From Opitutaceae bacterium (GTDB taxonomy: Bacteria > Verrucomicrobiota > Verrucomicrobiia > Opitutales > Opitutaceae), in the NCBI GenBank assembly GCA_041395105.1, contig JAWLBB010000003.1:124001-188000 (forward strand): a stretch of DNA of 64,000 bases, written 5' to 3'. A program made the position numbers and the translations under genes. The notes beneath the pieces were generated by a model. That model was not told where the DNA came from. It saw only the letters and a program-made list of their open reading frames with translations, and made no database searches. Of the stretch, positions 1-8,481 are shown piece by piece (within the stretch, counting starts at the first letter, position 1; every line of letters starts with the position of its first letter).

Positions 1-1209
1 CCGGTATGTGCCGTCTTCTTTGATCTGCGCGAGGGTTCGGCTCAGGAGGGCGAGGGCGTCTTTGACCTGGTCCGGGTGACCGTAGGCTTCGATCCGCTGG
101 ATTCCGTCCGTGAGAACCTGGCGGGCTTGCTCCACTTCACCGCGGTCCCGCAGGGCCATGGCTTGTTCCACGATTCGGGCGGCTTGGGGTGGGGTGATCC
201 AGGACAGGGCGGATTCATTGACCTTCACGTCGGCGGGGCTCTGGGTCGGGCAGATTCGGACCGTATGGGTCTCGGTGACCGATGCGATCCCGCTTTCCTC
301 CACCCGGTCGTAGAGCATCTCGGCCTCGACCAATCCTTCTCCTTCGAGGCTGGCTGCCGGTCGGCCGGGTGCGATCTCAGGGATGGCAAGGACGTCGAGT
401 TGAAAGACGGCGGCCATCTTCTCGTCAGCCACGAGGTCGCCCAATGCATATTCCTGTCGGCCATCGGGCAGGGCCAAGCCCTCCCGTCCGCCGAGAAAAC
501 GAATACCTTCAACGAAATCCAGGGACTTCAGTCGCACCCTCAGGTTCATGACAACCGTCTTCTGGAGGCCATCGAGTTCTGCCTCGAAGATGGCCGGCAG
601 CTTCTCCGGCGAATTCGCATCGTAGAACTCGCCGTTGGTGACTCGAGCCAACCTGGCCAGGAGATCCTCCACGTAGGAGGGTCCAAATCCGAGGCAGCTT
701 GTCCGTATCCGTTCCATTTCTAGTCCCTGTCCGACGATGCCGGCTACCTGGTCGGGGTCAGTAATCCCAACGTTCAGTTGGCCATCAGATAAAAGGAGCA
801 GGCGTCGCATGGTGCCGGTGGGTGCCTTTCTGAGCTCATCGCGCCCGAGCATCCAGCCTCCAGTCAGGTTGGTGCTGCCACCAGACTGAACTGTGTCAAT
901 CCTCTCCATGGCCGCTGCTTTGTCCGGGATCTCGGAAAGGGGAATGACCGTTCGGGCGGAATCGTCGAAGGTCACGAGGGCAAAGAGATCGCCCGTCCGC
1001 AGATTCTTCACCGCGTTCTTCGCCGCTGACTTTGCGGCTTCAAGCGGTGGTCCGCTCATCGAGCCGCTGCGATCAATCACGATGGTGAAAGCGGCGGGTT
1101 GCGGACGGGTCAGAGTGGATTCGGGCGTTTCAAATAGAAGCGCGAAATGGACAGGTTGTGCCTGATTTGCGAGGATGGCGTGGTAGTCGAGTGTGATCGT
1201 TGTTTTCAT
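1..1209 (-). CDS. VWA domain protein, C-terminus cut by window edge
   Basis: The 403 visible codons have no signal peptide. A von Willebrand factor A domain fills about residues 40-210. Its MIDAS metal site is visible as DRSGS at residues 46-50 with a conserved Thr in the GGSTNLTGG loop near 113-116 and an SDGQ strand end at 141-144, so divalent-cation-dependent ligand binding is expected (family knowledge). The C-terminal part is helical and extends past the left edge. The start ATG overlaps the stop of the upstream 77-codon gene (ATGA), which indicates translational coupling. It is the last visible gene of a unit that also holds a conserved unknown protein and sits downstream of an XRE regulator. 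The cellular role is unknown; VWA proteins of this soluble type are often partners of AAA+ or stress systems, but none is visible here. Confidence 0.85.
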   Translation of the reverse strand, partial: MKTTITLDYHAILANQAQPVHFALLFETPESTLTRPQPAAFTIVIDRSGSMSGPPLEAAKSAAKNAVKNLRTGDLFALVTFDDSARTVIPLSEIPDKAAAMERIDTVQSGGSTNLTGGWMLGRDELRKAPTGTMRRLLLLSDGQLNVGITDPDQVAGIVGQGLEMERIRTSCLGFGPSYVEDLLARLARVTNGEFYDANSPEKLPAIFEAELDGLQKTVVMNLRVRLKSLDFVEGIRFLGGREGLALPDGRQEYALGDLVADEKMAAVFQLDVLAIPEIAPGRPAASLEGEGLVEAEMLYDRVEESGIASVTETHTVRICPTQSPADVKVNESALSWITPPQAARIVEQAMALRDRGEVEQARQVLTDGIQRIEAYGHPDQVKDALALLSRTLAQIKEDGTYR

Positions 1210-1439
1210 GGTGGATCTGCGGTGAGATCGCTTTCGGCGTCCAACTTAAAGTGCGGCCCTGCGCCACAAGGCGTAGGATCAGATGTCGACTCCAGTTCCC
1301 GAAGGAGTCTCCAGAAGCGACCGAAGGCTTCTTCGGCACTGGTATCGGATTCGGGGATGGCCTTGATCTCGTCCCAGAATGCGGTTTCGCGTTCTGGTGT
1401 CAGTTTTTCGAGTGGGTCTAGTATCGGGTCCATAGCCAT
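1206..1439 (-). CDS. small hypothetical protein (77 aa)
   Basis: This is a short acidic protein with no recognised domain. It lies 5 nt after the stop of the 344-aa gene and its stop overlaps the VWA start (ATGA), so it fits tightly in the same transcription unit; this spacing is the main reason to accept it. A second in-frame ATG occurs two codons in (1433). The sequence is rich in Glu, Pro and Leu with a predicted helical centre (around residues 30-52). It could be a small adaptor or chaperone for one of the flanking proteins, but nothing in the sequence shows this. Confidence 0.6.
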   Translation of the reverse strand: MAMDPILDPLEKLTPERETAFWDEIKAIPESDTSAEEAFGRFWRLLRELESTSDPTPCGAGPHFKLDAESDLTADPP

Positions 1440-1444
1440 TCGGA

Positions 1445-2479
1445 TCAGAACTTGCCTTCCTGGACTGGACGTTTTCCGGCCGGACCAAGATGGGTGACGG
1501 GAAGCTCGTCCAGAGCTAGAGTCGTCTGGTCCTCATCGGATCGGTGCTTCTTGAACGACACCAAGCCCTTGAGCTTCGAGAGGGATTCCGTGGCCTTAAC
1601 ACCGGCGCGCTTGTCATCGTAGTAGTCGAACCATGGGAGACCGGCCTGAGCGTAGTCGCGGGCCCTTATCGGCTTGTGAGGAGGTTTCTCGCCGGTGATG
1701 CTTTTCCACTGAGTCGAGTTCAGCAGATGGACAAATGTCCGGCTTCGTTGGCTGGTGTCCCAGTCCTCCAGTTGGAATCGATCGCGGTAGATATGTTGAC
1801 GCATCCGGCCTCCAGGTGCTAAGCCCATCTTTCTTTCGCCGGGTGAGCAATTAACCATCATGCGGTTTAGGGCCGACCGGGCATAAACGATGTCTTCGTG
1901 CCGAGGCCGTTTTGGGAAACGTCGTTCAAAGACTTTCCGCTTCATTGGATAAACCTGGATTTGGAGTCCGCCGTGTTCCGCTTTGCCAGTGATCTGCTCC
2001 TCTGCGGTGACGCCGGTTCCGAGAGGCGCAGCCACGAACTGGCGGATGATACCTTCCTCCACGCAGTAGCCGTCCAGCCAAGGCTGGCCGGGGACGACCA
2101 GATAGTTCTGGGTATTGCGCAGCAGTGTGTCGGTCCAAGGCTCGCCGGTGACGGCGCAGACTTTACCCGTGCCGATCTGAATCGCGAAAGGATACTCGGT
2201 GTCGTGATCCCGGACGAAGGATCCTTCAAATCGGATCCAGAGAGCTTCCGACTGATAAATGGGCAGGATGACGCCTCCCTTACGAACGTCGGCCGAATCA
2301 AGGACGTTGGTGTGGTCTTCAGTGTGCCTGAGCGGAAACTGCCCAAGTCCGGGTGGCAGGGGATAGTCCTTCCCGTCATCTGGGATACGCAGGGTGCGCC
2401 GGAAGTTGATGGAGAGCTTCGCCTTGGGGTGCACCTCGGGGAAGCGGATTTCGAGTTGGTCGTGGCTTAGTGTGATCAT
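1445..2479 (-). CDS. conserved protein of unknown function (344 aa)
   Basis: The protein is a single soluble chain with no membrane segment or signal peptide. A dense, probably conserved core around residues 120-185 contains PGQPWLDGY, a charged EEGIIRQFVA stretch and AEHGGLQI, followed by VYPMK. I recognise this style of sequence from unannotated proteins in several phyla but cannot assign a family or reaction. It is the first gene of a unit with a 77-aa ORF and a VWA protein, spaced by 5 nt, so it probably functions with the VWA protein. No Shine-Dalgarno is visible before the ATG. A composite intergenic repeat (2488-2545) separates it from the co-oriented XRE regulator gene. Confidence 0.7.
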   Translation of the reverse strand: MITLSHDQLEIRFPEVHPKAKLSINFRRTLRIPDDGKDYPLPPGLGQFPLRHTEDHTNVLDSADVRKGGVILPIYQSEALWIRFEGSFVRDHDTEYPFAIQIGTGKVCAVTGEPWTDTLLRNTQNYLVVPGQPWLDGYCVEEGIIRQFVAAPLGTGVTAEEQITGKAEHGGLQIQVYPMKRKVFERRFPKRPRHEDIVYARSALNRMMVNCSPGERKMGLAPGGRMRQHIYRDRFQLEDWDTSQRSRTFVHLLNSTQWKSITGEKPPHKPIRARDYAQAGLPWFDYYDDKRAGVKATESLSKLKGLVSFKKHRSDEDQTTLALDELPVTHLGPAGKRPVQEGKF

Positions 2480-2487
2480 GGTGGTGG

Positions 2488-2545
2488 GGCGAGCGAGGCG
2501 CTCGCGAAGATAGGAGATGGGAGATGGAAGATAGGGAGGTCCGGG
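2488..2545 (+). repeat. hairpin plus heptamer composite repeat, copy a
   Basis: A perfect 7-bp stem with a 3-nt loop (GCGAGCG at 2489-2495, AGG, CGCTCGC at 2499-2505) is followed directly by GAAGAT and heptamer-like units of GGAGATG/GGAAGAT. The same architecture recurs at seven other intergenic sites up to 29.7 kb. It lies between two minus-strand genes but is G-rich on the + strand. Confidence 0.75.
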
Positions 2546-2626
2546 AGGGAAATGGTCGAAGGTCTGAAGGTCGAAGGTGGAATGGGCCGGGAAGGGTCAA
2601 GAGGTCGGACGACAGGGGACGCGGCG

Positions 2627-2986
2627 TCACCAGTCACCGTCGCGGACCTCGCGGACGAGTTTGAGGAGGGCGTTATCGGGCATTTTGTTGAGCTGGCGGA
2701 TAAGCTCGCCGAAGAGTTCTGGCTGCTTGCGAACCGCTGCCTGGACCTCTGCCGATACCTTTCCGGCCATAGCCAAAAGAGCGTCGGGGTTCACTTCGAG
2801 CTCCTTGGCCAGGGCAAGTAGCTTCTCTTCACCTGGGGGAATATCTGTACCGCGTTCAATCCGACTGAGGTACGATGGTTCCATGCCGATCCTGCCGGCC
2901 ACCTGACGGAGGGAATATGATCGACCCCTCTCGCTGCGGAGAGCTTCGCGTCTTTCCCGTAAAAAGGGTCCCAAGAGTTCTGGCAT
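2627..2986 (-). CDS. XRE-family transcriptional regulator (119 aa)
   Basis: The N-terminal half is a Cro/C1-type helix-turn-helix: residues about 9-65 carry LRERREALR, SLRQVAGRIG, the recognition-helix segment EPSYLSRIERG and PPGEEKLLALAKEL, the classic five-helix pattern. The C-terminal half (residues 70-119) is helical and may mediate dimerisation. No catalytic domain is present. The start codon lies directly against a dyad and a -35-like TTGACT, so the message is probably leaderless or nearly so and autoregulated (inference). It is co-oriented with the downstream unknown/VWA unit and lies beside the integrative module, so it may control either one. Confidence 0.85.
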   Translation of the reverse strand: MPELLGPFLRERREALRSERGRSYSLRQVAGRIGMEPSYLSRIERGTDIPPGEEKLLALAKELEVNPDALLAMAGKVSAEVQAAVRKQPELFGELIRQLNKMPDNALLKLVREVRDGDW

Positions 2987-3024
2987 CTACTGTGTAGTAG
3001 ATACTGCACAGAAGATGCAGTCAA
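2987..3024 (-). promoter_or_regulatory. putative promoter and operator of the XRE gene
   Basis: On the minus strand TTGACT (3024-3019) is followed after 15 nt by TATCTA (3003-2998). Overlapping the -10 region and abutting the ATG is an inverted repeat CTACT, gtgt, AGTAG (2987-3000). The position fits autorepression by the XRE protein and a very short or absent leader. The 15-nt spacer is suboptimal. Confidence 0.45.
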
Positions 3025-3450
3025 TAGAATTTGGGGTTATTCGAGAGGGGAGAACGAAGCGATGCGGTGGGGGCTCGCAACACCGCTCGGATTATGGTTC
3101 TGCCCGAAAAATGATCCATGGGGAGCAGGCAGTGGCCTATGAGACCTCGCTCTCTAGGCAGAGCCGAGGCGAATTCTACCTTTGCATCACGGCAGGCAAA
3201 TCACAGGCAGGCAGGACGTGGCAGCAAAACGAAAGTGAAGGTCGACGCCTCCGGTCAGATCTCCTAAGAGCCTCTTGTGGCTGGTCCGATGGGCGTCGTG
3301 TTGCTCTCGATCGAACCGATCTCGAGAAAATTCAAAACTCTTGGGTTTTCTTGACCATTTCCTGGTCGTTCGATCGGGAGAGAATCGAGACGAATATCCG
3401 TGCACATTAGCGGGATCTGCGATCCTAACCCCAGATCCTGCAGAATGCCA
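2987..3450. other. intergenic stretch without a supported gene
   Basis: Apart from the promoter region at its left end this stretch holds no reading frame with convincing protein character; the short frames on both strands have low-complexity composition. It separates the XRE gene from the primase operon and is less GC-rich than the flanking chromosomal genes, as is the whole 3-7 kb segment. Confidence 0.5.
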
Positions 3451-3524
3451 GCGAAGCGCGAAATGTGCGAAATTTGCGAGACCGGGGCAGTGGGGGCATA
3501 GAGTTCGCACATTACGCACTTCGC
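3451..3524. repeat. 21-bp inverted repeat downstream of primase gene
   Basis: Arms at 3451-3471 and 3504-3524 match at 19 of 21 positions around a 32-nt spacer. The arms carry the words GTGCGAAAT and GTGCGTAAT in direct/inverted order. It starts 8 nt beyond the primase stop, so it could end the primase transcript or be a protein-binding site of the element. Confidence 0.6.
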
Positions 3525-3531
3525 CAATTGG

Positions 3532-5670
3532 TTATTGGGTGGCCGATGCGAACCATCGCTGAATGGTCCGGCTCTCCCCTTTATCAGCGATCACATAAAT
3601 CCGGCCACACGACTCGAGTAACGTTAATGCTCGCTTAGTTTCATGTGCTGGGCTGTGACCCTGAAGTAACTTGGAGATCTCTGTTCGTGTCATCCCGCTC
3701 GGGCGAATTCGCAGCAACTCTTCGTAGATCGTATCTGCCGTCCTATTGCCTGTGCTCTGTCCGAAGATGAACAGAACGGATCGTTCAATGTAGTCCCAGA
3801 TACTGAGGGCAGCTTCAAGGTGTCTTGTCCCGATCAGTTTTGCCTTGTCGAGAATGGCAAATATTAGAGCAAGCCTCAGAGTGTGGGGTTCGGCACGACC
3901 AAGGACACTGCCGCTGATACCAGGTTTTCCCGCGGAGAGTGCTCTGTAACGTTGAATCCAAAGCACTCTCGCGTCGTCCTCGAATCCGATCGCATCAAGC
4001 GTCTTGGCAAATGCAACAACGGACTTGAGATCGGTTACAATACCCTCAAATACTTCTGCTGAAGGCGTCCCTGGGAAAGGGAGGAACTTAGTTCGCCTGA
4101 CGCACGCGAAGATATAGCGGTTGGCGAAGCCGTTCGCCAGTTCAGTTCGTTTCATTGATTCAACGACCTCGTCCTGAGTGATGTGTCCGATGATTGAGAC
4201 GTGGGCATCAGTTGCTTTCAATGGGCTGTTTTTGGTCATGCTCCTAACCGACCCTTGATCCCAGAGCTTCCGAACCACGGCAGACAGCGTATTTCCGGCT
4301 CTTTCGATCGCTTTCAGGACACTGGCGAATTCGGGTTCAATTACCAACAACCTCTTATCCATGACGCCTTTGTCGATCATCACTTCCTGGCCATCCTTAA
4401 GCCCATACTCGGCATCGCGAATCGCATAAGTCAGTCCTTCGCCGGAGGAAAGGCCTTCCATGATTCGCTCATCGACCCATATAGGAGCAACTGCTTTCAT
4501 GAGAGCCCGGACGTAACCTAGACTCGAACCCTTGCGACCCGTTCCCGAAGGTCCAACCAGCACAAGAAACTCATTTGATCCATGCCTGTCAGCCCCAACC
4601 TTGAAGTGGGGTCCTCGTCCGATCATATTTCCGAAGGAGACAAGAAATTGAAGCAAAAGTGCCTCCAGCGCCGCCTCGGTATGTGGTTCAAATGTTCTGG
4701 CAATCCGACCAGCAAGTCCGATGTAGGCATCGTCGGAAAGTGGTGCCGGCCAATCATCCGTATCCTTGCTTTGAGACTCTTCTAGGGACTCATCGTCCGA
4801 TTCCACGTTCGTTTTCCTTGGGACTGGGATCCATCCATTGGCTTTGGCTTTGGCGAATAGCGATCCAAGGCCCAGACTTGGCGACCGGTCTTCACTGAAG
4901 CTCTTCCAGATTCGATCCATTTCATCTGAATTGTACTTCTCTGGACATCCCTTCGACCAACCGTCCCATAGCCCAAATCCAAGTCCTTCCGGATCGAACG
5001 AGTGAATCGCCATGCCCATCTTGATCCATGTATCTCGATCATCAGGTGGGACGAGTTTCAGTGCTGCTTCGATGCGATTGGCCGTTTCTTGGCGATCATC
5101 CGGGCTTTTCGCGATATACTTTGACCTAGAAGCGACCGCCTGCATCCGGGGTTCATCGGCAACCAGATTGACGAACCAATCTGGCAGATCAACGGCGACG
5201 ATGTCGCGGGTAATGATGTAGTCTGAATCGCGGCACCGACTCGGAGGGGTGATTATGTAACCTCCATCCCCCCTAATGTCGACGCCATCGCAAGGACAAT
5301 TTGTCCGAGACCCGACTTTCGTGCCCGGATAATTGAAATATAGGTGCCGCCCGCCCGATGGGGTCTTTATCTCGCGAGTCTCTGGAAGACCACCGTATTT
5401 TTCTCCAATCTGGTACAGGTTCCAGCCGCCGTTGTTTCCGTTCTTTTGGTCAATATCGACAACAACAAGGTCGGTCAGTTCTCCTGTTGGGAGACCGATG
5501 TTTGCTGTCGGATTGGTTTTCCACCAGGACTTGATAACATCTTCGTCGACCGAAGCATCCTTGAATCCGTGCGCAGTCAGGGGATTCTTTGCCCCTGGTG
5601 CGCACGGAAACACTGGAAGGCCTTGGCGGGCAAGTGCGAGAGCCGCATCCATATACGGATTACCAGTCAT
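3532..5670 (-). CDS. primase-polymerase/helicase replication protein of an integrative element
   Basis: A three-part replication protein. Residues about 8-170 form an archaeo-eukaryotic-type prim-pol domain with the catalytic acidic pair in VDID (71-74), a GGRHLYF strand with H109, and DIRGDGGYIITPPS at 131-144. Residues about 195-262 resemble a PriCT-2 primase C-terminal segment. From about 315 a P-loop ATPase of the phage/plasmid helicase type follows, with GPSGTGRKGS at 373-382 and a Walker-B-like LLVIEPEF at 441-448. Such proteins prime and unwind DNA for replication of phages, satellites or integrated elements. It is the last gene of a coupled operon: its ATG overlaps the stop of the 86-aa gene (ATGA). 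Length and domain order are typical and there is no sign of decay. Confidence 0.88.
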   Translation of the reverse strand: MTGNPYMDAALALARQGLPVFPCAPGAKNPLTAHGFKDASVDEDVIKSWWKTNPTANIGLPTGELTDLVVVDIDQKNGNNGGWNLYQIGEKYGGLPETREIKTPSGGRHLYFNYPGTKVGSRTNCPCDGVDIRGDGGYIITPPSRCRDSDYIITRDIVAVDLPDWFVNLVADEPRMQAVASRSKYIAKSPDDRQETANRIEAALKLVPPDDRDTWIKMGMAIHSFDPEGLGFGLWDGWSKGCPEKYNSDEMDRIWKSFSEDRSPSLGLGSLFAKAKANGWIPVPRKTNVESDDESLEESQSKDTDDWPAPLSDDAYIGLAGRIARTFEPHTEAALEALLLQFLVSFGNMIGRGPHFKVGADRHGSNEFLVLVGPSGTGRKGSSLGYVRALMKAVAPIWVDERIMEGLSSGEGLTYAIRDAEYGLKDGQEVMIDKGVMDKRLLVIEPEFASVLKAIERAGNTLSAVVRKLWDQGSVRSMTKNSPLKATDAHVSIIGHITQDEVVESMKRTELANGFANRYIFACVRRTKFLPFPGTPSAEVFEGIVTDLKSVVAFAKTLDAIGFEDDARVLWIQRYRALSAGKPGISGSVLGRAEPHTLRLALIFAILDKAKLIGTRHLEAALSIWDYIERSVLFIFGQSTGNRTADTIYEELLRIRPSGMTRTEISKLLQGHSPAHETKRALTLLESCGRIYVIADKGESRTIQRWFASATQ

Positions 5671-5927
5671 CTTGCCTCCTTGGTATTGTCTGAATTGACG
5701 AAATCGCTGAAGAGCTCGGAAACCGGTTCTTGATTCGGATCTCGGGGTTTGGTCTTGCGGGTGGTGTTTTGACTTTTGCGCATGGTTTGGAGTGCTCGAT
5801 ACAATGGGCCACTGATGTGTTCCACTCCGCCGTCGAATAGCTCGGTCTTCATGTCACTGACCCGCTCAAGGTTCTCGCAATATTCCTGTATTAGGATCTC
5901 CGGTTTGTGGGTCGGATGTCGTTTCAT
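5667..5927 (-). CDS. small protein of integrative element (86 aa)
   Basis: This is a charged, Lys/Arg/Glu-rich protein without a recognised domain. It is kept because both ends overlap its neighbours by ATGA: its start overlaps the stop of the excisionase-like gene and its stop overlaps the start of the primase gene. A longer in-frame reading exists (to 6146), but that would run over the whole HTH gene in another frame, so the internal ATG at 5927 is preferred. It may be a replication or excision accessory protein; no motif shows this. Confidence 0.65.
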   Translation of the reverse strand: MKRHPTHKPEILIQEYCENLERVSDMKTELFDGGVEHISGPLYRALQTMRKSQNTTRKTKPRDPNQEPVSELFSDFVNSDNTKEAR

Positions 5928-6142
5928 ATCGATTTTCCCTCCAGAAGCTTCACCACTTCGGCGCGAGCGATGATTTTCTTGCGTAAATGAGGGAGTGATC
6001 GGAGGTGACCGCGCTTCAGGAGGCGGTACACAGAGACGACGGAGATCCCAAGGATTTCCGCTACCTCGTTTACGGAGTAGGCCAGCTTTTTGAGCTGGGT
6101 AAGGTCGGGCATTTTGCCCTGGTGCTCGGAATTGTATTCCAT
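5924..6142 (-). CDS. excisionase-type helix-turn-helix protein (72 aa)
   Basis: A small MerR/excisionase-like DNA-binding protein: residues about 20-68 contain YSVNEVAEILGIS, the recognition region SVYRLLKRGHLRSLPHL and the wing IIARAEVVKLLE, the usual pattern of the helix-turn-helix 17 family. Proteins of this kind act as recombination directionality factors or as regulators in integrated elements. It lies between an unknown gene (22 nt upstream) and the coupled small ORF/primase pair, in the same operon orientation as the integrase, which supports an excision or copy-control role (inference). Confidence 0.85.
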   Translation of the reverse strand: MEYNSEHQGKMPDLTQLKKLAYSVNEVAEILGISVVSVYRLLKRGHLRSLPHLRKKIIARAEVVKLLEGKSI

Positions 6143-6169
6143 GCACCTATTCTAACCCCAATTTCTCCG

Positions 6170-7165
6170 TTATTTGCTGGTCTGACGTTGCACGAGAGCC
6201 ACCAGCTCGCCCGGTTTTGGTGGCTCTGGGAAGCCGTCGTAGATAACATCTGGCACAGTCGCATCAAAAAGAACCTCGTTCAGCTTCCCGTCGGTGTCTC
6301 GGGTGAATGCGAGATGAAGCTTCTCATTTCGGCCGGTTGTTGGCTCGCTCATACCGGCAAACCGAAGGGTTGGATACCAGCAAATCCAGATGCCCTCCAT
6401 GTCAGTTGCGATTCCGCGGTAGAGCTTTCCGAAGGTCTTTGGGGTTGTACGATAAACACAATCTTTGGGCAGATTCTCCATGAATCGTTCGAGGAGTATT
6501 TCGTAGGTAACGGGAAGTCGGGCCCGAGGTCGTATCTCGCCAACGTGGTATGCCCTAACCTGATCCGACAGTCTGAGGATGTCTTCCAAATCGGCGGATA
6601 TTCGACTCGGGTTTTCAAGTCGTCGCAGAAAGTCTGCCTCCCCCGTGATAGCAATTGAACGTTTCATTGCTGCAATCACGTGCGGCTGCAGCTCGTAATC
6701 GGACCCTCTTCCCCGTTTGGCCGTTCGGTGATTTAGGTAAAAGTCTCGAAGTCCTACCATCGCGGCCTCCCACCAGACCTGTCCTGCGACTCGAATAATC
6801 AGCATCCGGTCCGGTTGTCTTTGGGCGGATAGAATTCTTGGGTCGCAGGACTGGGCGATCGCGGCGGCCAGACGTACATACCATGTATTGTCGATTCCGC
6901 GGATAACGTCCTCATCATCCTGGTAGCGAGCTGTCAGGACATTTGGAACAGCTCCACTGTGTTTCATAGCCGCAATCCAAAACGCCGCCCAGAGTAATCG
7001 TGGAGGCAGATCAAGCATCTCCTTAATGATTGCCTGAACGCCTTCTGCGAAGAACGGAGAATACCAGAAATGAGGTGAACTGAAGGTGCCAGGCAGTGGC
7101 TTAACTTCATTTCCGCCGACACGCTTGGTCGTGGTTACTTTTGTCTTCTTGGCTTTCTTCTTCAT
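6170..7165 (-). CDS. hypothetical protein of integrative element (331 aa)
   Basis: A soluble protein with a Lys-rich, basic N-terminus (residues 1-15) and no recognised domain. The middle part is helical and contains several Trp/Arg-rich segments such as GQVWWEAAMVGLRDF near residue 130; the C-terminal third has strand-like sequence. Its codon use is less GC-rich than the chromosomal genes to the right, as for its operon neighbours. It sits between the integrase and the excisionase-like gene, 27 nt upstream of the latter, so it probably belongs to the element. Function unknown. Confidence 0.7.
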   Translation of the reverse strand: MKKKAKKTKVTTTKRVGGNEVKPLPGTFSSPHFWYSPFFAEGVQAIIKEMLDLPPRLLWAAFWIAAMKHSGAVPNVLTARYQDDEDVIRGIDNTWYVRLAAAIAQSCDPRILSAQRQPDRMLIIRVAGQVWWEAAMVGLRDFYLNHRTAKRGRGSDYELQPHVIAAMKRSIAITGEADFLRRLENPSRISADLEDILRLSDQVRAYHVGEIRPRARLPVTYEILLERFMENLPKDCVYRTTPKTFGKLYRGIATDMEGIWICWYPTLRFAGMSEPTTGRNEKLHLAFTRDTDGKLNEVLFDATVPDVIYDGFPEPPKPGELVALVQRQTSK

Positions 7166-7236
7166 TGAGAATGCCCGGTTCCGTTGGCTTCCCGAAGGGA
7201 TGTGACATTAGGAAGGAACGAGCTACTTCTGGGAGA

Positions 7237-8409
7237 CTAGAATTCGACCTTCTCAGCCTGCTGCTGGCTGTGGTCGTCGCGAAGGTGGCCGTAGGTTTTC
7301 ATGGCCAGCGCGCCGCCGTCTTTGTGGCCAAGCCACCGGGCCACCGTGGGTATGTCAACAGCACTTTCGATGCAGACGGTGGCAAAGAGGTGGCGGAGAT
7401 CATGGTGGGTCATCCGGGGGATTGCGAGGATCCCGCAGGCCCGGTCAATTGACTTCTGGCACTCGGTCAACTTGAGGATTCGGTCACCAGCTTCGACTGT
7501 GTCGCCCTGTTGACGCCGCCTGACCTTGATCGCCTCGAGCAGCTCGACCAGTGGCGCAATCATCGGGACGACCCGGTTGCTGGACTCGCTCTTGGTCCCG
7601 GGAATCCTCAGTTGCTTCTTGGAGAAATTCGCGTGCCCCCAGGTCAGCCGCATGGCCTCGCCCTTACGGGCCCCGGAAAAGGCGAGGAATTGAACCAGAT
7701 CAGCCGCGTCGTAGGCCCAGCCTGATCCCGAGGAGCGGATTTCCTCAACCATTCTTCGGAAATGCTCCTTGCTGGGTAAGTGGACGGGCTTGGCCCTGAC
7801 CGAAACCCGCAAATTCCCCATGCCCTCGGGTAGTTTGGATGAAACTGGATTGGCCGGGATGGCGTGGACTTCGATGGCGATGTTCATCAGCCGGCGCAGG
7901 GTGTCCAGGCTCTGGTTGACGGTGGTGGCGCTGGTTCCCCGGGTCTTGGCCGAGGGGCCACGGCTCAAAGGGGGCGCGAAACCCGTGCCGGTGGTCTTCA
8001 GTCGGTTGACCCATTCAAAGACCTGTTGGGCGGTGATGTGCTTGGGTTCCAGCTTCTCAAACCCCGGCCAGGTCTTGGGAATTCGATCCATGGCCAGTTT
8101 CCGGGCCTTGACCGTGGCCGGCCGGAAACTCTGGTTGCCCTCGACCCTTTCACGGTAGGTCTTCATGACGTCAGCCATGTAGATTTTGCCCGTATTGGCG
8201 GGCGCAGGCTGCCATCTCTGGGCCAGCGCCTTGGCCTGTTCATCCAGGAGGCGTTGCTGGGCGGTCGAGAAGACGATGGTCTCCAGACTCTTCCAGCGCA
8301 ATTTGCCGTTGACTCGTAAACGGGCATAATACCTTTTTGAGCCCGTATGCCTGACCAAGTTCTGAACACGAGTCTTCTTCCACGTGGAGCTGGGTTTCTT
8401 CTTGCCCAT
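7237..8409 (-). CDS. tyrosine-type site-specific integrase
   Basis: A full-length tyrosine recombinase. The N-terminal 70 residues are basic (arm-binding-type region), residues about 75-185 form the core-binding SAM-like domain, and the catalytic domain follows. All expected active-site residues are visible: R248 in SGARKGE, K273 in the beta-hairpin, H336 and R339 in HHDLRH, H362 in LGHK and the nucleophile Y373. It would cut and join DNA at an attachment site to integrate or excise the element. The gene starts 72 nt from tRNA-Lys and points away from it. The operon behind it (unknown, excisionase-like, small ORF, primase) completes an integrative-element module. No disruption is seen, so the enzyme may be active. 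Confidence 0.93.
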   Translation of the reverse strand: MGKKKPSSTWKKTRVQNLVRHTGSKRYYARLRVNGKLRWKSLETIVFSTAQQRLLDEQAKALAQRWQPAPANTGKIYMADVMKTYRERVEGNQSFRPATVKARKLAMDRIPKTWPGFEKLEPKHITAQQVFEWVNRLKTTGTGFAPPLSRGPSAKTRGTSATTVNQSLDTLRRLMNIAIEVHAIPANPVSSKLPEGMGNLRVSVRAKPVHLPSKEHFRRMVEEIRSSGSGWAYDAADLVQFLAFSGARKGEAMRLTWGHANFSKKQLRIPGTKSESSNRVVPMIAPLVELLEAIKVRRRQQGDTVEAGDRILKLTECQKSIDRACGILAIPRMTHHDLRHLFATVCIESAVDIPTVARWLGHKDGGALAMKTYGHLRDDHSQQQAEKVEF

Positions 8410-8416
8410 TCTCCCC

Positions 8417-8446
8417 GTATAGTACTCGAGTATAGTACTGGGTCAA
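8417..8446 (-). promoter_or_regulatory. integrase promoter with direct-repeat operator
   Basis: On the minus strand TTGACC (8446-8441) and TACTAT (8424-8419) are separated by 16 nt. A 10-bp direct repeat, GTATAGTACT on the + strand, occurs at 8417-8426 and 8430-8439 (13-bp pitch) and covers the -10 region and spacer. A GGGGAG sequence precedes the ATG closely. The repeats are good candidates for binding by the integrase, the excisionase-like protein or the XRE regulator. Confidence 0.55.
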
Positions 8447-8481
8447 GCGCTGAAAATCAAGTCACTGATTATCAGTCATTT

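Noticed and set aside
3015..3410. 131-codon + gene between the XRE and primase genes
   Set aside because: Composition is not protein-like and the frame begins inside the XRE promoter region.
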